From Methylophilus medardicus (lineage in GTDB: Bacteria; Pseudomonadota; Gammaproteobacteria; Burkholderiales; Methylophilaceae): DNA of 64,000 bases. Positions 9,290-21,089 of this stretch are shown piece by piece; positions within the stretch are counted from its first letter, which is position 1, and every line of letters begins with the position of its first letter. Position numbers and translations under genes: made by a program. The stretch covers positions 62,001-126,000 of the forward strand of contig NZ_CP040948.1 of assembly GCF_006363955.1 (NCBI RefSeq), in the 5' to 3' direction. Under the pieces are notes generated by a model that ran no database searches, was not told the DNA's origin, and saw only the letters and a list, made by a program, of their open reading frames with translations.

Positions 9290-10387
9290 TTAATCGGTGG
9301 CTACGAGTCGTTTGTGTGATTGAACACTCATCAGTAATCCCAAGCTGAGCCCCAGTGTGAGTAGTGAGGTGCCGCCGTAACTGACAAGTGGCAAAGGGAT
9401 GCCGACCACCGGTAAAATGCCGCTCACCATGCCCATATTGACGAAACAATAAGTGAAAAAGGTGGCGGCAATGCTGCCTGCTAACAAGCGCGAGAATGTG
9501 CTTTTGGCTTGTGAGGCGATCATAAACGCACGGCCAATAATGATGGTGAACAACAGTAATAACAGACTGCAGCCAACCAAGCCAAATTCTTCGGCGAACA
9601 CTGCAAAAATAAAGTCTGTCGTCCGCTCGGGCACAAAATCCAGCTGAGATTGGGTGCCGTTCAGCCAACCTTTACCGGTGCTGCCACCAGAACCAATCGC
9701 AATGGTTGCCTGAATGATGTGGTAACCAGCGCCAAGCGGGTCTTGGCTAGGGTCGATTAGAATTTCGACCCTGCGCCGCTGATAGTCATGCAGCATCGAC
9801 CACAGAATCGGTAATGCGGCGCCGAATGCAACAGCGCTACCAAAGATAAATTTCCAGCTCAGACCCGCAAGAAAAATCACATAAAACCCGGCAGCAAACA
9901 CCAGCGTGGCCGTCCCCAAGTCGGGTTGTTTTGCAATCAATAGCACTGGTGTCAGCAGGATGATACCAGCCACGAGATAATCGCCGGTTTTAAGCATGGT
10001 TTCACGCTTTGAAAAATACCAAGACAACATGATAGGGACAGCCAGCTTCATTAACTCCGAAGGCTGAATTTTAGTGACGCCCAAATTTAACCAGCGCCGA
10101 GCACCGTGGCTGATGTCACCCACCAGTGCGACGGCAATCAGCAAGGCAAGGCCAAGCAGATAGGCCGGCAATGCAATTCGCTCAATATGTTGTGGCTGGG
10201 TATTTGCCACCAAAAACATGACGCCGAGCATCACGACGATGTTGATCAATTGAGCATTGACCTTGGCCAACGATTGGCCAGAAGCGCTATAAAGCACCAT
10301 TAAGGCTACCACCAATACCATGAGCACGGTTGCCAGTAAAATGGAGTCGATGTGCCTAATAAAATGGCCTATCCATTGTCTAATCAT
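9290..10387 (-). CDS. rodA: Peptidoglycan glycosyltransferase RodA
   Basis: 365 residues and about ten hydrophobic segments, typical of SEDS-family RodA. It polymerises lipid II during lateral wall growth and works with PBP2. Diagnostic stretches are GARRWLNLGVTKIQPSELMK near residue 95, PDLGTA near 160, the FVPERTTDFIFAVFAEEFG block near 240, and PLPLVSYGGTS close to the C-terminus. Its start overlaps mrdA by 8 bases, so the partner genes are translationally coupled. Confidence 0.97.
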   Translation of the reverse strand: MIRQWIGHFIRHIDSILLATVLMVLVVALMVLYSASGQSLAKVNAQLINIVVMLGVMFLVANTQPQHIERIALPAYLLGLALLIAVALVGDISHGARRWLNLGVTKIQPSELMKLAVPIMLSWYFSKRETMLKTGDYLVAGIILLTPVLLIAKQPDLGTATLVFAAGFYVIFLAGLSWKFIFGSAVAFGAALPILWSMLHDYQRRRVEILIDPSQDPLGAGYHIIQATIAIGSGGSTGKGWLNGTQSQLDFVPERTTDFIFAVFAEEFGLVGCSLLLLLFTIIIGRAFMIASQAKSTFSRLLAGSIAATFFTYCFVNMGMVSGILPVVGIPLPLVSYGGTSLLTLGLSLGLLMSVQSHKRLVATD

Positions 10388-12314
10388 GGGGCTCCTCCTC
10401 TACTTCTGGCGCATTGGCTACCGTGGCTTCAGGTGCAACGGTTGGGGCAGTCGGGTCGACCGGGATCTTACCCAATAAATAGTAATCCATCACTTTGCGG
10501 GCAATCGGCCCCGCTGTTGAGCCACCATGGCTGCCGTTTTCAACAATCACAGCGACGGCTATTTTGGGATCTTCTGCGGGCGCGTAGGCGATAAACCATG
10601 CGTGATCGCGATGGCGCTCAGCGATGAGTTTTTCGTTATATTTTTCGTTTTGTTTGATGCCTACAACTTGCGCCGTACCGGTTTTTGCCGCGATGTCATA
10701 GCCTGCATTGGCGCCCACCGCCGCGGCGGTGCCGCCGGGCCGGGTGACATCCATCATGCCTAGTTTCACAATCTCTAGGTTCTGCGGATTGAGGTTGAGT
10801 TGGTCAGCGATGGTATGTGGCAATAGTTTGACCTGGTTGGTTTTGGCGTTGACGATCGCATTCACCAGATGTGGTCGAATCGCTTGGCCGTTGTTGGCAA
10901 GGGTCGCCGTTGCATATGCCAGCTGCATGGGCGTCACCAAGGTATAGCCTTGGCCGATGCCAACAATCACGGTTTCCCCCATATACCAAGGCTGCTTAAA
11001 GCGTCTTTGTTTCCAAGCCGGCGTAGGGAGTAGGCCAGACAGTTCGCCCTGAATATCAATATTTGTTTTTTCACCAAAACCAAAATGGCGTACAAAATCG
11101 GTTAAGCGCTCAATGCCGAGTTCTACCGCGAGGCCATAGAAAAACGTATCACACGACACGGTGATGGCACGACGCATATCCACCGCACCATGCCCCGAAG
11201 GTTTCCAATCGCGATAATGATGGCGGCTGTTAGGCAGCGTGAAAAACCCTGGATCGCTGATGGTGAAGGGCGGCTGGCGTTTGCCAGACTCGAGGCCTGC
11301 CAGTGCAACAAATGGTTTAAAGGTTGAGCCGGGGGGGTAAATTCCCTTGAGGCTTCGATTGATTAAGGGTTTATCGGGCGAGTTATTGAGCAGGTTCCAG
11401 TTATCAAAATCAATGCCATCGACAAACAGATTGGCGTCAAATGACGGCATGCTGGCCATGGCCAGCACTTCGCCGGTTTTGGGTTGAATCGCCACCAGCG
11501 CGCCGCGGCGACCGGCAAACTCATGTTCGGCGATCTCTTGTAATTTGGCGTCCATCGACAACACGATATTGTTGCCAGAAGTGGGCGAGGCGCTAGAAAG
11601 TACGCGCACTGCGCGGCCATCGGCATCAATCTCTACCTGCTGAAAGCCAGTAATACCGTGCAAATCAGCTTCGTAAGCTTGCTCGACGCCGGCTTTGCCG
11701 ATGTGTTCGGTACCTTTGTAATTCGACAGCTGATTATTCTCTTTGAGCTGTTTGAGGTCATTTTCATTGATACGACTGATGTAGCCGATACCATGGGTGC
11801 CCAACGTGCCATAGGGGTAGTGGCGAAACAGGCGTGATTTGAGCTCAACGCCGGGGAAACGGAAGCGATTGACGGCAAACTTCGCAGCTTCGTACTCATT
11901 GAGATGGGTGCGGATTGGAATGCTTTCAAAGGTATGGCTTTGTGCGCGCAATTTTTTGAAGCGCTTTAAATCCGTGGCAGATATTTCGACCAGTTTGCCC
12001 AGTTCAGTAATGGTGTCTTGCAGGCCATCGGTTTTAGAGGGGGTGATTTCGAGCGTATACACAAAAAAATTGTGGGCAAGAATGATGCCGTTGCGATCTG
12101 AAATCAGGCCGCGATTCGGCGTGATCGGCACAATCGAGATACGATTGTTTTCTGCCAGCGTCTGGTAGTAATCGTAGCGAAACACTTGCAGGTAATAAAA
12201 ACGGCCAAGCAACGCAGAGAACGCGCTCAATACCATTAATATCAGAAAAACCAGACGAACTTTAAATTTTTGCTGTTCGTTTTGATGGTTTTTGAGTTCG
12301 GTGCTATAGCCCAT
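10380..12314 (-). CDS. mrdA: Penicillin-binding protein 2 (transpeptidase)
   Basis: 644 residues with one N-terminal transmembrane segment (about 19-38). PBP2 cross-links peptidoglycan during cell elongation. The active-site motifs are STFK (330-333), SCD (387-389, the SxD form usual in PBP2) and KTG (544-546). The N-terminal pedestal region contains PNRGLISDRNG near 66. The last ~30 residues are a proline/glutamate-rich tail. It lies four bases from mreD and overlaps rodA, within the mreBCD-mrdA-rodA operon. Confidence 0.97.
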   Translation of the reverse strand: MGYSTELKNHQNEQQKFKVRLVFLILMVLSAFSALLGRFYYLQVFRYDYYQTLAENNRISIVPITPNRGLISDRNGIILAHNFFVYTLEITPSKTDGLQDTITELGKLVEISATDLKRFKKLRAQSHTFESIPIRTHLNEYEAAKFAVNRFRFPGVELKSRLFRHYPYGTLGTHGIGYISRINENDLKQLKENNQLSNYKGTEHIGKAGVEQAYEADLHGITGFQQVEIDADGRAVRVLSSASPTSGNNIVLSMDAKLQEIAEHEFAGRRGALVAIQPKTGEVLAMASMPSFDANLFVDGIDFDNWNLLNNSPDKPLINRSLKGIYPPGSTFKPFVALAGLESGKRQPPFTISDPGFFTLPNSRHHYRDWKPSGHGAVDMRRAITVSCDTFFYGLAVELGIERLTDFVRHFGFGEKTNIDIQGELSGLLPTPAWKQRRFKQPWYMGETVIVGIGQGYTLVTPMQLAYATATLANNGQAIRPHLVNAIVNAKTNQVKLLPHTIADQLNLNPQNLEIVKLGMMDVTRPGGTAAAVGANAGYDIAAKTGTAQVVGIKQNEKYNEKLIAERHRDHAWFIAYAPAEDPKIAVAVIVENGSHGGSTAGPIARKVMDYYLLGKIPVDPTAPTVAPEATVANAPEVEEEPHD

Positions 12315-12318
12315 GCGC

Positions 12319-12795
12319 TTATAACTTCTTCGGGCGAGTCAATTCGCCAAACCAGATAACCATACATTGCCAGAGGATCAGGTCCGACACCACCGGCAAC
12401 GCGTAAGTCCAATCGGGCACTTCACTGCCAGCAAATAGTTTAAGCAATAAAATCAGCCCGCGCTGCACTCCAAACAAAAAGATGACGTATAAATAGAGCT
12501 GCCAAGGGTTGAACAGCACCAGCCGCCGCTGATAGATCAGGCCCAAAAAGCCCGTGATAGCAAACGTGAGGGCGTGTTGGCCGAGTAAGCTACCGGTCGA
12601 TAAATCGACCAGTAAGCCAGCAAACCATACCCAGCCAATGTTGCAATGATAAGGCGCCTGCAGCAACCAGTAGAGCATGATCACCAACAGAAAGTCAGGA
12701 CGGATAATCACGCCCGCATTCGACCAAGGATATAACTGGAAGATCAAGCCGACCAGCATGGTGAACAAAAAGGTGCTGAATTTAACCGGTTTCAT
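12319..12795 (-). CDS. mreD: Rod shape-determining protein MreD
   Basis: 158 residues, strongly hydrophobic with about five transmembrane segments, as expected for MreD. It is an inner membrane part of the elongasome that balances MreC. Typical family text is RPDFLLVIMLYWLLQAPY near residue 33 and GLLVDLSTGSLLGQHAL near 60. Its start overlaps the end of mreC by four bases. Confidence 0.94.
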   Translation of the reverse strand: MKPVKFSTFLFTMLVGLIFQLYPWSNAGVIIRPDFLLVIMLYWLLQAPYHCNIGWVWFAGLLVDLSTGSLLGQHALTFAITGFLGLIYQRRLVLFNPWQLYLYVIFLFGVQRGLILLLKLFAGSEVPDWTYALPVVSDLILWQCMVIWFGELTRPKKL

Positions 12796-13895
12796 GGATG
12801 CTCCGGTGCAATAGGGGCGGTGCCAGTATCCGGCGCAGTCATCGTCGTGCCAAGTGGCGTGGCGGCCACGCCTGGTTCGGTGCTCGGGGCATCTAACACG
12901 GGCGTTTCAGTGGCCGGGTGCGGGTCTACCGCAGCATTATTTTTTTGCAGTACTTCAACCACAGATTGATCGAGGTGCTGGGCGTTGTTGCGCGGCAGCA
13001 CCTGTTTGTTTTCTGTCGATGGGGTAGCCGCAGGGGTGTCCGGGATTTTTAAAATCAACACATGTTTGTGGTTATTCACACCAGCAATGGGCCGGCTAAT
13101 GATTTTAGCAAATGGCGAGTCTTGGCTTTGCTTGATCTGCGTGACCACAGCCACGGCTAGGCCTGCGGGATAGACGCCGTCAATGCCTGAGGTGACCAAT
13201 TTATCACCGACTTTAATATCAACGCTGGTCGGCAAGTATGGAATATCCAGCGTGTTGCGTTTTCCTTCGCCAAAGGCAATGGCGCGCAACTGGTTGCGTT
13301 CAATTTGAATCGGAATCGAGAGTTTTTTATCCGTAATCAGCGTGACTTCGCTGGTAAAGGTATACACGCGGGTAATTTGCCCAATCACCCCCTGCTCATC
13401 GACCACGGCTTGCCCCGCAGTGATGTGATGTCGGCTGCCGCGGTTTAAAGTAATAATGTTACTAAACGGGTCACGCCCCATGTGCAGCACTTCCCCCAGC
13501 GTGGCTTGCGGGATGATGGGCGCATCGCCAGCCAACAATGTGCGCAAATGGGCGTTCTCAGCATCCACGGTAGCCAATCGCTGCAAAGCTGCGTTGTCTA
13601 TCAGTGCTTGTTGCTTGAGTTTAAAGTTATCTTGGATGAGCTGGTTATGGGAGGTGAAGTAGGTGTTGATGTTGCGGCCCCACTCATTGGGTGCGCTGGC
13701 CAGTACTTCGAGTGGATGCAATGCCGTGTTAAACCACTGCCTCACTTGGCTTAAGTAGTCGAAACGAGCATCCACCGCCATCATGACCAGCGATAGAGTA
13801 CAAAAAAACATCAGGCGCGAGAAAGGCTTGGGGCCCTGTATAAAAAAGGCCGGGCTCTCCTGCGGATCCAGCTGTTGGTGAATGCCTTTTAGCAT
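12792..13895 (-). CDS. mreC: Rod shape-determining protein MreC
   Basis: 367 residues. After a short cytoplasmic stretch there is one transmembrane segment (FFCTLSLVMMAVDA, about 31-45), a coiled-coil (about 70-115) and the paired beta-barrel periplasmic domain (VLHMGRDPFSNIITLNRGS and GDKLVTSGIDGVYPAGL). MreC scaffolds PBP2-RodA in the periplasm. The last ~75 residues are a low-complexity Thr/Pro/Ala tail beyond the conserved domain, of unknown use. 29 bases separate it from mreB. Confidence 0.95.
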   Translation of the reverse strand: MLKGIHQQLDPQESPAFFIQGPKPFSRLMFFCTLSLVMMAVDARFDYLSQVRQWFNTALHPLEVLASAPNEWGRNINTYFTSHNQLIQDNFKLKQQALIDNAALQRLATVDAENAHLRTLLAGDAPIIPQATLGEVLHMGRDPFSNIITLNRGSRHHITAGQAVVDEQGVIGQITRVYTFTSEVTLITDKKLSIPIQIERNQLRAIAFGEGKRNTLDIPYLPTSVDIKVGDKLVTSGIDGVYPAGLAVAVVTQIKQSQDSPFAKIISRPIAGVNNHKHVLILKIPDTPAATPSTENKQVLPRNNAQHLDQSVVEVLQKNNAAVDPHPATETPVLDAPSTEPGVAATPLGTTMTAPDTGTAPIAPEHP

Positions 13896-13924
13896 GATCG
13901 GGTACGCGCCAACTGTGCCCCGAC

Positions 13925-14971
<1,047 letters not shown>

Positions 14972-15029
14972 TTATCCTGTGAAGTTTCCGACTTTAGAAC
15001 TGCCCGCTGGGTGCGGCATAAAATCAAGG

Positions 15030-15035
15030 TATAAT
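15030..15035 (+). promoter_or_regulatory. Probable -10 element for gatC
   Basis: A perfect TATAAT at 15030-15035 in the mreB/gatC divergent gap, 61 bases ahead of the gatC start. The matching -35 is weak (CTGGGT around 15007-15012). The reverse strand of the same spot reads TATTAT, so it could also serve mreB. Confidence 0.4.
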
Positions 15036-15096
15036 AGCGCAAATCGCACATGAAATTAAGATGTGCTTTCAAAATCTTACAGACAATTAACCTGAC

Positions 15097-15384
15097 ATGG
15101 CACTGAATCTAGATGATATCAAGCGCATCGCTCACTTGGCCCGTATCGAGGTCAGTGATCATGAGGCGCAAGAAACCCTCCACAAACTCTCCGGCATCCT
15201 CGGATTAATCGAGCAAATGCAAGCCGTGGATACCACCGGCATCACGCCGATGTCGCACTCGCAAGATGTGACACAGCGCCTGCGTGAAGATGTGGTGACT
15301 AAAACCAACCAGCGTGAGCTGTTTCAATCTATTGCCCCGGCGACCCAGGATGGCTTGTACCTGGTGCCCAAAGTCATCGAATAA
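15097..15384 (+). CDS. gatC: Asp/Glu-tRNA amidotransferase subunit C
   Basis: 95 residues, standard for GatC. It is the small linker that wraps around GatA and stabilises the GatA-GatB complex. Typical text: [17 protein letters not shown] at the start, [16 protein letters not shown] in the middle, and LREDVV near the end. First gene of gatC-gatA-gatB. A GatCAB enzyme implies tRNA-dependent formation of Asn-tRNA and/or Gln-tRNA in this organism. Confidence 0.97.
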   Translation: MALNLDDIKRIAHLARIEVSDHEAQETLHKLSGILGLIEQMQAVDTTGITPMSHSQDVTQRLREDVVTKTNQRELFQSIAPATQDGLYLVPKVIE

Positions 15385-15419
15385 CAGTGTGTGTCTCACG
15401 CGATTTAACGGTTAAAACT

Positions 15420-16901
15420 ATGATCAACAGCAGTCTTAAACAGCTGGGCCAGCAGTTGGCCAGCAAGCAAATCTCTAGTGTCGAGTTGACTCAAGCCTAC
15501 TTGCAGCGCATGGCGCAGCTGAATCCGACCATCAATGCCTACGTCACCTTAGACGAAGAAAAAACGCTGGCCCAAGCCAAAGCCGCCGATGCACGCATTG
15601 CCGCCGGCGACGCAGGCCCGCTCACAGGCATCCCATTGGCGCAGAAAGATATCTTCTGTGCGAAAGGCTGGCGCACCACCTGCAGCTCAAAAATGCTGGA
15701 AAACTTTATTTCCCCATATGACGCGCATGTGATCAGCCAATTTGACGCGGCCGGCGCCGTCAATCTGGGGAAAACCAATATGGATGAGTTCGCCATGGGC
15801 TCATCGAATGAAACCAGCTATTTTGGTGGCGTGAAAAATCCCTGGGATTTTGATCGTGTCCCTGGCGGTAGCTCGGGAGGCTCTGCTGCCGCAGTGGCCG
15901 CTCGCTTGTGTGCCGCCGCCACAGGCACTGACACGGGTGGGTCCATTCGTCAACCTGCGTCGCTGTGTGGGTTCACGGGCTTAAAGCCGACCTACGGTTT
16001 GGTGTCACGCTACGGCATGATCGCCTTTGCCTCATCGCTGGATCAGGCCGGTCCTATGGCCAAGTCTGCTGAAGATTGTGCCTTGATGATGAACGTCATG
16101 GCCGGGTTTGACGAGCGTGACTCGACCAGCGTCAACCGTGAGAAAGAAGACTACACGCGTGGCCTATCGGCGATGACTGGCGAGCAGCCACTCAAAGGCC
16201 TGCGCATTGGTCTGCCCAAGGAATATTTTGCTGAAGGCCTGAGTGCCGACGTCGCCAAAGTGATCGAAACTGCTGTGGCCGAGTATCAAAAACTCGGGGC
16301 TGACATTGTCGATATTAGCCTGCCAAACAACAATCTCTCTATTCCTGTTTATTATGTATTGGCGCCGGCTGAGGCCTCCAGCAACTTGTCTCGTTACGAC
16401 GGTGTGCGTTATGGTCACCGTGCCGCTGAGTATGACGACCTCATGGAAATGTACATGAAGTCCCGCGCCGAAGGTTTTGGTGCCGAGGTCAAGCGCCGTA
16501 TTCTCATTGGCACCTATGTGCTGAGCGCAGGCTACTACGATGCGTATTACTTAAAAGCACAACAAATCCGCCGCCTCATTGCGCAAGACTTTGTCGAAGC
16601 CTTTAAGCATTGTGATGTCATCATGGGACCCGCTGCCCCCTCCACGGCCTTTAAGGCGGGTGAGAAAACCAATGATCCAGTCGCCATGTACCTCGAGGAC
16701 TTGTACACCATTGCGGTTAATTTGGCGGGCTTACCAGGCATGAGTATTCCGGCAGGGTTCGCGACGAGCACAGAGGGCAAGGCATTGCCAGTGGGGTTGC
16801 AGATTATTGGTAATTATTTTGATGAAGCGCGCATGCTCGACGTCGGCCATGCCTATCAGCAAGTGACAGACTGGCACACACGTATGCCGGAGGGAATTTA
16901 A
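15420..16901 (+). CDS. gatA: Asp/Glu-tRNA amidotransferase subunit A
   Basis: 493 residues from ATG 15420. GatA releases ammonia from glutamine and passes it to GatB. The amidase-signature triad is visible: K76 ([10 protein letters not shown]), S151 in [12 protein letters not shown] and S175 in [10 protein letters not shown]. The frame stays open 33 bases upstream, but relatives start at the chosen methionine. GatB begins on the base after the gatA stop codon. Confidence 0.97.
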   Translation: MINSSLKQLGQQLASKQISSVELTQAYLQRMAQLNPTINAYVTLDEEKTLAQAKAADARIAAGDAGPLTGIPLAQKDIFCAKGWRTTCSSKMLENFISPYDAHVISQFDAAGAVNLGKTNMDEFAMGSSNETSYFGGVKNPWDFDRVPGGSSGGSAAAVAARLCAAATGTDTGGSIRQPASLCGFTGLKPTYGLVSRYGMIAFASSLDQAGPMAKSAEDCALMMNVMAGFDERDSTSVNREKEDYTRGLSAMTGEQPLKGLRIGLPKEYFAEGLSADVAKVIETAVAEYQKLGADIVDISLPNNNLSIPVYYVLAPAEASSNLSRYDGVRYGHRAAEYDDLMEMYMKSRAEGFGAEVKRRILIGTYVLSAGYYDAYYLKAQQIRRLIAQDFVEAFKHCDVIMGPAAPSTAFKAGEKTNDPVAMYLEDLYTIAVNLAGLPGMSIPAGFATSTEGKALPVGLQIIGNYFDEARMLDVGHAYQQVTDWHTRMPEGI

Positions 16902-18347
16902 ATGCAGTGGGAAGTCGTGATCGGGTTGGAAACCCACGTACAGTTGCAAACGCATTCGAAGCAGTTCAGTGGTGCCTCGACCACGTATGGCGCTGCACCA
17001 AACACCCAAGCGTGTGAAGTCAGCATTGCCTTACCTGGTGTGCTACCCGTGCTGAACAAGAAAGCGGTCGAATGTGCCATCAAGTTCGGTCTGGCCATCG
17101 ACGCTGAAATCGCGTCACGCAGCGTCTTCTCCCGCAAGAATTACTTTTACCCCGATTTGCCAAAAGGCTATCAGATCAGCCAGTTTGAGCTGCCTGTGGT
17201 CGGCAAAGGCAAATTGATGATTCAGGTGCCAGCAAGTAAAAACGCAGAGGCCTACGAAAAACTGGTCAACATTACGCGTGCCCACCTCGAAGAGGATGCT
17301 GGTAAATCGGTGCACGGCGCGGTAGAGGGCATGTCCGGTATTGACTTAAACCGTGCAGGTACCCCCTTGCTTGAGATTGTCACCGAGCCTGATATGCGCA
17401 GCGCTGCGGAGGCCGTGGCTTATGCGAAAAAACTACACGAGCTGGTGCAGTGGATAGGCATCTGCGACGGCAATATGCAAGAAGGGAGTTTTCGTTGTGA
17501 CGTAAACGTCTCTGTGCGCCCCAAAGGCAGCGATACACTCGGCACACGCCGCGAAATCAAAAACCTGAATTCGTTTAAGTTTATGCAGCAGGCCATTGAG
17601 TATGAAACACAGTGGCAAATTGAGACTTTAGAAGACGGCGGTAAGATTCAACAGGCGACCGTGCTGTTTAACCCGGATTCGGGTGAGACGCGTGCCATGC
17701 GCAGCAAAGAGGAGGCCAACGATTATCGTTACTTCCCTGACCCCGACTTGTTACCGCTAGCGGTGACCGAGGCCGATAAACAGCGCGTGCGGGCCGACAT
17801 GCCTGAACTACCACAAGTCTTGCAGGCGCGTTTTGTAAGCGAGTACCAACTGTCGAGTTATGACGCCAGCACACTGACCGCAGCTAAAAGCGTGGCAGAT
17901 TATTTTGTGACGGTTGTCGACGCAGGCGCAGAGCCCAAGCAAGCGGCAAACTGGGTGATGGGTGCATTGTCTGCCAAACTGAATGCCGAAGAAAAAGCCA
18001 TTACGGATAGTCCGGTTGCTGCGGTGCAATTGGCGGCCTTACTTAAACGCATTGCCGACCACACGATTTCAAATAATGCGGCCAAGCAGGTGTTTGAGGG
18101 TTTGTGGGCTGGCGAGGGTGACGTGGACGCGATTATCGAGGCCAAAGGGCTCAAGCAGGTCTCTGATACTGGGGCCATTGAGGCGATCATTGCCGAAGTG
18201 CTGGCTGCCAATCAAGCCATGGTTGATGAGTACAAAGCGGGCAAAGAGAAAGCGTTTAATGCGCTGGTGGGCCAGTGCATGAAAGCTTCTAAAGGCAAAG
18301 CCAACCCTGCGCAAGTGAACGAGTTGCTGAAAAAAATGTTGGGCTAA
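16902..18347 (+). CDS. gatB: Asp/Glu-tRNA amidotransferase subunit B
   Basis: 481 residues. GatB phosphorylates the misacylated Glu-tRNA(Gln) or Asp-tRNA(Asn) and amidates it with ammonia from GatA. The N-terminus ([15 protein letters not shown]) and [15 protein letters not shown] block are the family signature; the C-terminal ~150 residues form the GatB/YqeY tRNA-binding domain, ending [13 protein letters not shown]. Ends the gatCAB operon; a strong terminator follows 23 bases later. Confidence 0.98.
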   Translation: MQWEVVIGLETHVQLQTHSKQFSGASTTYGAAPNTQACEVSIALPGVLPVLNKKAVECAIKFGLAIDAEIASRSVFSRKNYFYPDLPKGYQISQFELPVVGKGKLMIQVPASKNAEAYEKLVNITRAHLEEDAGKSVHGAVEGMSGIDLNRAGTPLLEIVTEPDMRSAAEAVAYAKKLHELVQWIGICDGNMQEGSFRCDVNVSVRPKGSDTLGTRREIKNLNSFKFMQQAIEYETQWQIETLEDGGKIQQATVLFNPDSGETRAMRSKEEANDYRYFPDPDLLPLAVTEADKQRVRADMPELPQVLQARFVSEYQLSSYDASTLTAAKSVADYFVTVVDAGAEPKQAANWVMGALSAKLNAEEKAITDSPVAAVQLAALLKRIADHTISNNAAKQVFEGLWAGEGDVDAIIEAKGLKQVSDTGAIEAIIAEVLAANQAMVDEYKAGKEKAFNALVGQCMKASKGKANPAQVNELLKKMLG

Positions 18348-18370
18348 TTAAGCCTCTTATTGCATGCAAA

Positions 18371-18400
18371 ATAAACCCCGCTTTTGGCGGGGTTTATTTT
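18371..18400 (+). terminator. Intrinsic terminator of gatCAB
   Basis: Perfect 11-bp stem ATAAACCCCGC (18371-18381) / GCGGGGTTTAT (18387-18397) with a five-base loop and trailing T. Because the arms are flanked by A and T, it may also work for the small minus-strand gene that ends at 18432. Confidence 0.92.
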
Positions 18401-18431
18401 TGACACGACGCTCTGAGTTTTTGGATCAGAA

Positions 18432-18539
18432 TTATTTGCAATGCTCTTTGTCATGGTGATCTTTGCAGTGTTCGTCTGCAAAAGACACATTTGAGAATAC
18501 CGTCATCATTACCAGTGCAAGTAGCGCGATTTTTTTCAT
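18432..18539 (-). CDS. Micro-gene: 35-residue exported His/Cys-rich peptide
   Basis: A short frame below usual length cut-offs. Its ATG at 18539 has a good ribosome site (CTGGAGATC, GGAG seven bases upstream). The first ~21 residues form a clear signal peptide: MKKIALLALVMMTVF, then a small-residue cleavage site ending SFA. The predicted mature part is only 14 residues, DEHCKDHHDKEHCK, with two HC pairs, one HH and many acidic residues, suggesting metal binding after export. I recognise no family. The strong start signal, export signal and unusual composition argue for a real gene; alone it sits between gatB and the thiC riboswitch, pointing away from thiC. Confidence 0.65.
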   Translation of the reverse strand: MKKIALLALVMMTVFSNVSFADEHCKDHHDKEHCK

Positions 18540-18827
18540 CGTGATCTCCAGTATGGATTTCAAATTAAAAGTCTCTACGACATGTGCCGAGCACCTTTGC
18601 TAAGCACATGACTCTTTATCGGCACCCAGCACAATAACTAAATCTGGATAAACCAGCGCTAGAGACCGCAATTCATCGATTCGCCAACCGCACAGTGGCT
18701 AAAAGATCAGTTGCCATGGGTTGCTTATCAATCCAATGGTCGTCTGCACAAAGCGCACTGTGCAAAAACACACGCGCCACTTGTTTGTACTTGCCTTATC
18801 AAGCGTTTTGCCGCACAATCCATGCAT

Positions 18828-18925
18828 TGCTAGGGGTCTGCATAGCCTTCATTTATTTAAGGTTTTGCAGTGAGAAATACCCTTCGAACCTGATGCGGGT
18901 CATACCGCCGTAGGGAATGCAAGCT
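18828..18925 (+). promoter_or_regulatory. TPP riboswitch (THI element) upstream of thiC
   Basis: The conserved thiamine pyrophosphate aptamer core is readable: AGGGGTCTGCA near 18832, GTGAGAAATACCCTTCGAAC around 18870-18889, CCTGATGCGGGTCATACCGC, and the closing CGTAGGGAATGCAAG near 18908. It lies directly ahead of thiC, a standard target, so thiamine pyrophosphate should lower thiC expression. Boundaries are approximate. Confidence 0.95.
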
Positions 18926-18928
18926 ATC

Positions 18929-20842
<1,914 letters not shown>

Positions 20843-20860
20843 TGCCGGACAGCGCTAAAC

Positions 20861-20886
20861 AGCCAGCAGTGATGCTGGCTTTTTTA
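20861..20886 (+). terminator. Intrinsic terminator of thiC
   Basis: AGCCAGCA (20861-20868) and TGCTGGCT (20873-20880) form an 8-bp stem around a GTGA loop, followed by T5. Located 18 bases after the thiC stop codon. Confidence 0.92.
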
Positions 20887-21089
20887 TGTGCATGCGAGCC
20901 GCAACATCTTAAAAATGCTGCTTGTTGGACACGGTTTGCCTTGGCCGATCAGCGCTTACGCGACTACTCGGTTTGGTCGACTGGCGCTCACGCGACTATT
21001 TGGCATGTGTTTTCCACGTTTATTGATCGATTCTCGGCCTGCATGGCGCGCTATAGTCCAAGATCTACAAAGCGGCTGAGGCATATGGC

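Noticed and set aside
9273-9668. 131-codon minus-strand frame inside rodA
   Set aside because: Lies in another frame of a certain rodA gene; its Cys/His/Arg-rich product is typical of shadow translation.
20888-21079. 63-codon plus-strand frame between thiC terminator and the CorA-like gene
   Set aside because: No ribosome site, no recognisable family, begins two bases after a terminator T-tract; composition looks like non-coding sequence.
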